From: Odiellus spinosus
Lineage: Eukaryota; Arthropoda; Arachnida; Opiliones; Phalangiidae
Assembly (NCBI GenBank): GCA_963920705.1
Contig: OY987238.1
Span: 14,564,183 to 14,628,182, forward strand
Length of the DNA: 64,000 nt
Reading direction: 5' to 3'
In this document: piece after piece, positions 60,803 to 64,000 of the stretch
Numbering within the stretch: position 1 is the stretch's first letter
How the letters are laid out: the number at the start of each line of letters is the position of its first letter
Position numbers and translations under genes: made by a program
The notes under the pieces: model-generated
Database searches by the model: none
What the model saw: only the letters and a program-made list of their open reading frames with translations
Told to the model about the DNA's origin: nothing

Positions 60803-62154
60803 AAGAAACAAGATAAATTTATTTGGAAAATAAAGACTAAAGCCAGAAAGGTGAGATTTCAGTTTACGCAAAGAATAGCTATACTCTTATAAACTACAGT
60901 GAAAAAGGTGAGTTTAGTTTTGATCGTGCTATGAAAGTTCAAACTGTTTCTGAGAAAGCTTTCTACAATCGATGGGGACATACAAGTACCTATAGTCGCG
61001 AGCGCGCGCGAAATGTAGGTCAGCAGACCCGGGTCAAACTTCGATCCATTTTGAATTAATTTAGACCGACATTACTATTGGAGTTTTTCTCGCCTCTCTA
61101 CGAAAACATTTAAGAACAGATTTTTTCGACAGTGTAATAAAATTACAATTCCGGTTAATTCCGAGACTTTCATTTCTTTATTTAATTACGTTAATTAATT
61201 TATTATTGCCACTTCCCAACCACTTAGAGTAACACTTCGGGGCGCTGCTGCTATTGGGGGGTTATGCCCCAGCAACAATATTCTAGCGTGGGTAATTATT
61301 CATATATTTTGATGATAGGTGGTGGAGACAGAGGTTCATGGTGCTTTACCCCCTGGCGTCATCTATGGTCACCATGAACCGTTAAAGAGAGAATGCAGCC
61401 CAACAACAACAAATTTTTCTACCATTTATTATAGTTTAAATAGTCCTAATCCACGAGTAAAAAATTTACAAACAAATATTAAACTAGAAATCAGTTTAAA
61501 ACTTTCCCGAAAAAATAGGCTTAGCTGGATTCATGGAGATTCTGGATTTCTTCTCATTGAAGGGTCAACAACCAATTATATGTTATTGAAAGTCTCATGG
61601 AGATCTCGCCTTAATGACGGGCCTTTGCTCATTGGTTGATGACCCTTCAACGCGAAGAAATTCAGGGTCTCCATGAATCCTGCTAAGCCTACTTGGGCAC
61701 TTCATCTTCAACACTCAAAGCCAAGTTCCATATAAAATACATTAAGCCAGCCTACCAGAACTAAACAAGGACATACTCGTGTGTGGTTTTGAGTTCATGG
61801 ACACTTAAAACTTATGTACTTTATGCCACGCAAATGGTTCTTGACCACACCATAAGTAAATAGGTCACACTAGATAAATGTGACACTGCCAACTAAGATC
61901 AGTTTCTTTAAGCTGATTTAAGTTGGCCGTGACTGTGTACTTGAAATATTTAGCAGACTACGTTGGTTGCGCAATGTCAACATGTCAATAGCGTAGCGAT
62001 ATCCTTTCTTTATCAATAAAAATATAACCAAGTGCTATACTAATACACGATTAATCATTACCCTTGTGATAAAAATATAACTTGTTGTTCAAATCTTGAA
62101 ATTTGAGTAAACTGAGGGAATTCTATTTAAAATTTAGCATGATTTGGCTATGAA
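60803..62154. other. Upstream flank of TECPR1
   Basis: Contains a GCGAGCGCGCGCGAAATG patch at about 61000 and family G copy 3 (about 61386-61700: TTAA then AGAGAGAATGCAGCC, AAATAGGCTTAGCTGGATTC, right end decayed). The 450 bp before the ATG has no clear TATA box. The transcription start is not placed. Confidence 0.45.
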
Positions 62155-64000
62155 ATGTCGCTTTTATGGGCGACAGATAGCGAAGGTAGAGTCTTTACTC
62201 TACCAACATTGGGTCAATCTTGGTCATTGGCACCTTACAATGGTATCGACATAAAGCGGGTCTCCGCTCTAGAAGAATGCATCTGGGCCATCGGTGGAGA
62301 TCACAAAATATACGTTTTAATACCTCATCAAGAAGTGCCAATTAGAGTTAGAGAAGTAGCCTACGAAAACCAAGTACGTTCGGGCAATCCTAGTCCATCA
62401 GCGAATGGATAGGAAAGAGTCTGATCCCTTGAGGGTTTTAATAATCAAGTTTATATATCGCAGAGATGGAATCCGGTGGAAGGATTTACGAGTAGGTTGT
62501 TACCAACGGACAGACCTTCATGGAGTACCAAAGATGGTTTAACAGCTAGATATAAAGACACAATTCTTCTTCCTACTACAAATTGGAAATGGGAAGAAGA
62601 TTGGTACGTAGAAACCAATTTGAAAGGACATCCCTTGGCTGCTGAAGTACGTTGGGATCATATTAAAATATTGTGACGCAATAGAGAGACGAGTAAAATG
62701 AGGCATTCTTAATAGGGTTGGACGTATTCAGTTGATTTTCCAATGACATATGGCCCGGAAAGTCATTGGAATTCTATGGTTCGACGAAGAAAGTGGATCA
62801 GACATCGATGCTACATTAACATGGATATTTGGTCTCCCGTAATAATTATATATAACTTTCAATTAAACAATTGGTATTGATTTTGTTGTAAAAAATATGA
62901 CCCAAGGTACCTAGCATTTATGATGACCCAGTACAGGAGCCATTTATAGATGTGGCCATCGGGGGACTCGAAATTCCCCGGGCTGAAAATGATTACGTAT
63001 GCGTTTGGGCCGTTACAGTCTTAGGAAGAGTAGTATTTCGACAAGGAGTTAATCGATACTCCCCGGAAGGCTTAAAATGGGTTCACATTCCAACACCTGG
63101 TGGCTTCGAAGTGCACCAAATTTCAGTGGGACCAACTGGTTTAGGTAATTCTTAACTCGCAGCGAGTCTTGTGGCAAATTTTCATAGTAAATTTGTCTCT
63201 AGTTTGGGCCATTTGTTGGGATGGTAGCGCCCTAGTTCGAACAAATGTTACTAGAGAGAATATTCAAGGTAAATTTTAAATTCTAATTAGAGTTTGAGAA
63301 ATTTTCAAGCTAGCGTTTCATCTCTCAAAAACTCTCTTATGGCATTGTATCAAAAATAGTTTTTTTGTTTTTTAGGTCTAACTTGGGTAACAGTTCCGGC
63401 ACCCCCTGGTTTACACCGTTTACTTCAAATCTCGGTTGGTCTTAATGTAGTATGGGCCACGAGTACGGATGGCAAGGTCTGGTTTCGTAAAGGAGTAAAA
63501 GGTCTGCTATCTGGTACCGAGGACTCTTTCGCCTTTGGTAATGGATGGGTTGAAATGGTTGGAGAAATGAGTGTCATCAGTGTCGGGAAAAATGATCAAG
63601 TAAGAAAGAAAAACCTAGAAACGCCAGTTATTGATTCCAAAATGTTCTGAATCTGAAATTCCTTCAAGGTACTCGCTCTGGGACGTGAGGACAGTAATCT
63701 ATACTTTCGAAGCGGCGTGCTTCCAGCTGATCTTAGTGGAAAAACGTGGAAATTGTTAAGATTGCCAAACAAAACTGCCAAACCAATTCTAGAAGGATTC
63801 AGTAGTAGAAATACTAGTAGAAGTAGTAGTTATTCTTCTTTACATTGGGCCGCGTCGAACGACGTCTCGACTGTTTCAAACGATTATCATCCGACTAATT
63901 TTAAAGACGACGAAGGTTTATCGATAGAAAAATTAATTCTGGGCAAAAAAACGGGTTTCGCGAGTTTTACACGACATTCATCATTTTCTTCCGTCGCTTC
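62155..64000 (+). CDS. TECPR1: Tectonin beta-propeller repeat protein 1 (TECPR1), N-terminal exons, partial
   Basis: Autophagy and lysosome-damage protein; in mammals it binds ATG5-ATG12 and recognises exposed sphingomyelin on damaged lysosomes through its DysF region. Exons: 62155-62373, 62464-62646, 62716-62838, 62907-63144, 63203-63268, 63376-63599, 63669-64000 (open at the edge). Introns are 58-107 nt with GT/AG ends, and phases all join; about 461 residues are here. Order seen: an N-terminal tectonin repeat (LLWATDSEGRVFTLP), YENQRWNPVEGF at the exon 1/2 join, DysFN-like NWKWEEDWYVETN, DysFC-like GWTYSVDFP and RRRKWIRHR, then tectonin repeats with VCVWAVTVLGRVVFRQGVNR, VWAICWDGSALVR and VVWATSTDGKVWFRKGV, and GWVEMVGEMSVISVGKNDQ. 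All match the human protein in order. The last exon runs into a Ser-rich linker before the edge. The PH domain and second propeller lie outside. Confidence 0.95.

Overview
This is animal nuclear DNA: three protein-coding genes with spliced exons (GT..AG introns), an AT-rich background and many short transposable elements. The proteins point to an ecdysozoan, most likely a non-dipteran arthropod. The sodium pump reads closest to arthropod alpha subunits, and the trithorax homologue carries a nuclear-receptor-like zinc finger known from Drosophila Trithorax. Species was not determined. I saw no rRNA, tRNA, CRISPR array, retroelement reverse transcriptase or transposase gene.

Layout. (1) 1-2999, minus strand: 5' end of a trithorax/KMT2A-B (MLL) homologue, running off the left edge. 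It has a menin-binding motif and a LEDGF-type motif at its N-terminus. (2) 3000-7944: AT-rich spacer and probable 3' UTR of the sodium pump. (3) 7945-32857, minus strand: a complete Na+/K+-ATPase alpha gene rebuilt from 16 coding exons per transcript (3138 nt, 1045 residues). It includes a pair of mutually exclusive 95-nt exons and an 18.1-kb first intron (14681-32827) full of repeats. (4) 32858-62154: about 29 kb of intergenic DNA with no gene I can support. It holds many MITE-like elements, minisatellites and a 173-bp satellite. (5) 62155-64000, plus strand: the first seven exons of TECPR1, an autophagy/lysosome-damage protein, running off the right edge.

The three genes are not an operon-like unit. 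trx and Atpalpha lie head-to-tail on the minus strand, and TECPR1 is divergent from Atpalpha.

The repeats are the richest part. At least eleven small non-autonomous families can be defined by terminal inverted repeats, and several by target-site duplications. TTAA-flanked: families A, G, J. 7-bp duplications with 5'-CA..TG-3' ends: C, D, K. 8-bp duplication, hAT-like: L. TA-flanked: F. Also a hAT-like CAGGGTTGCC family (E), a large foldback family (B) and several single palindromes. Nesting (C inside J and G, F inside E) gives a relative chronology. Two copies of family E have amplified different internal segments into minisatellites.
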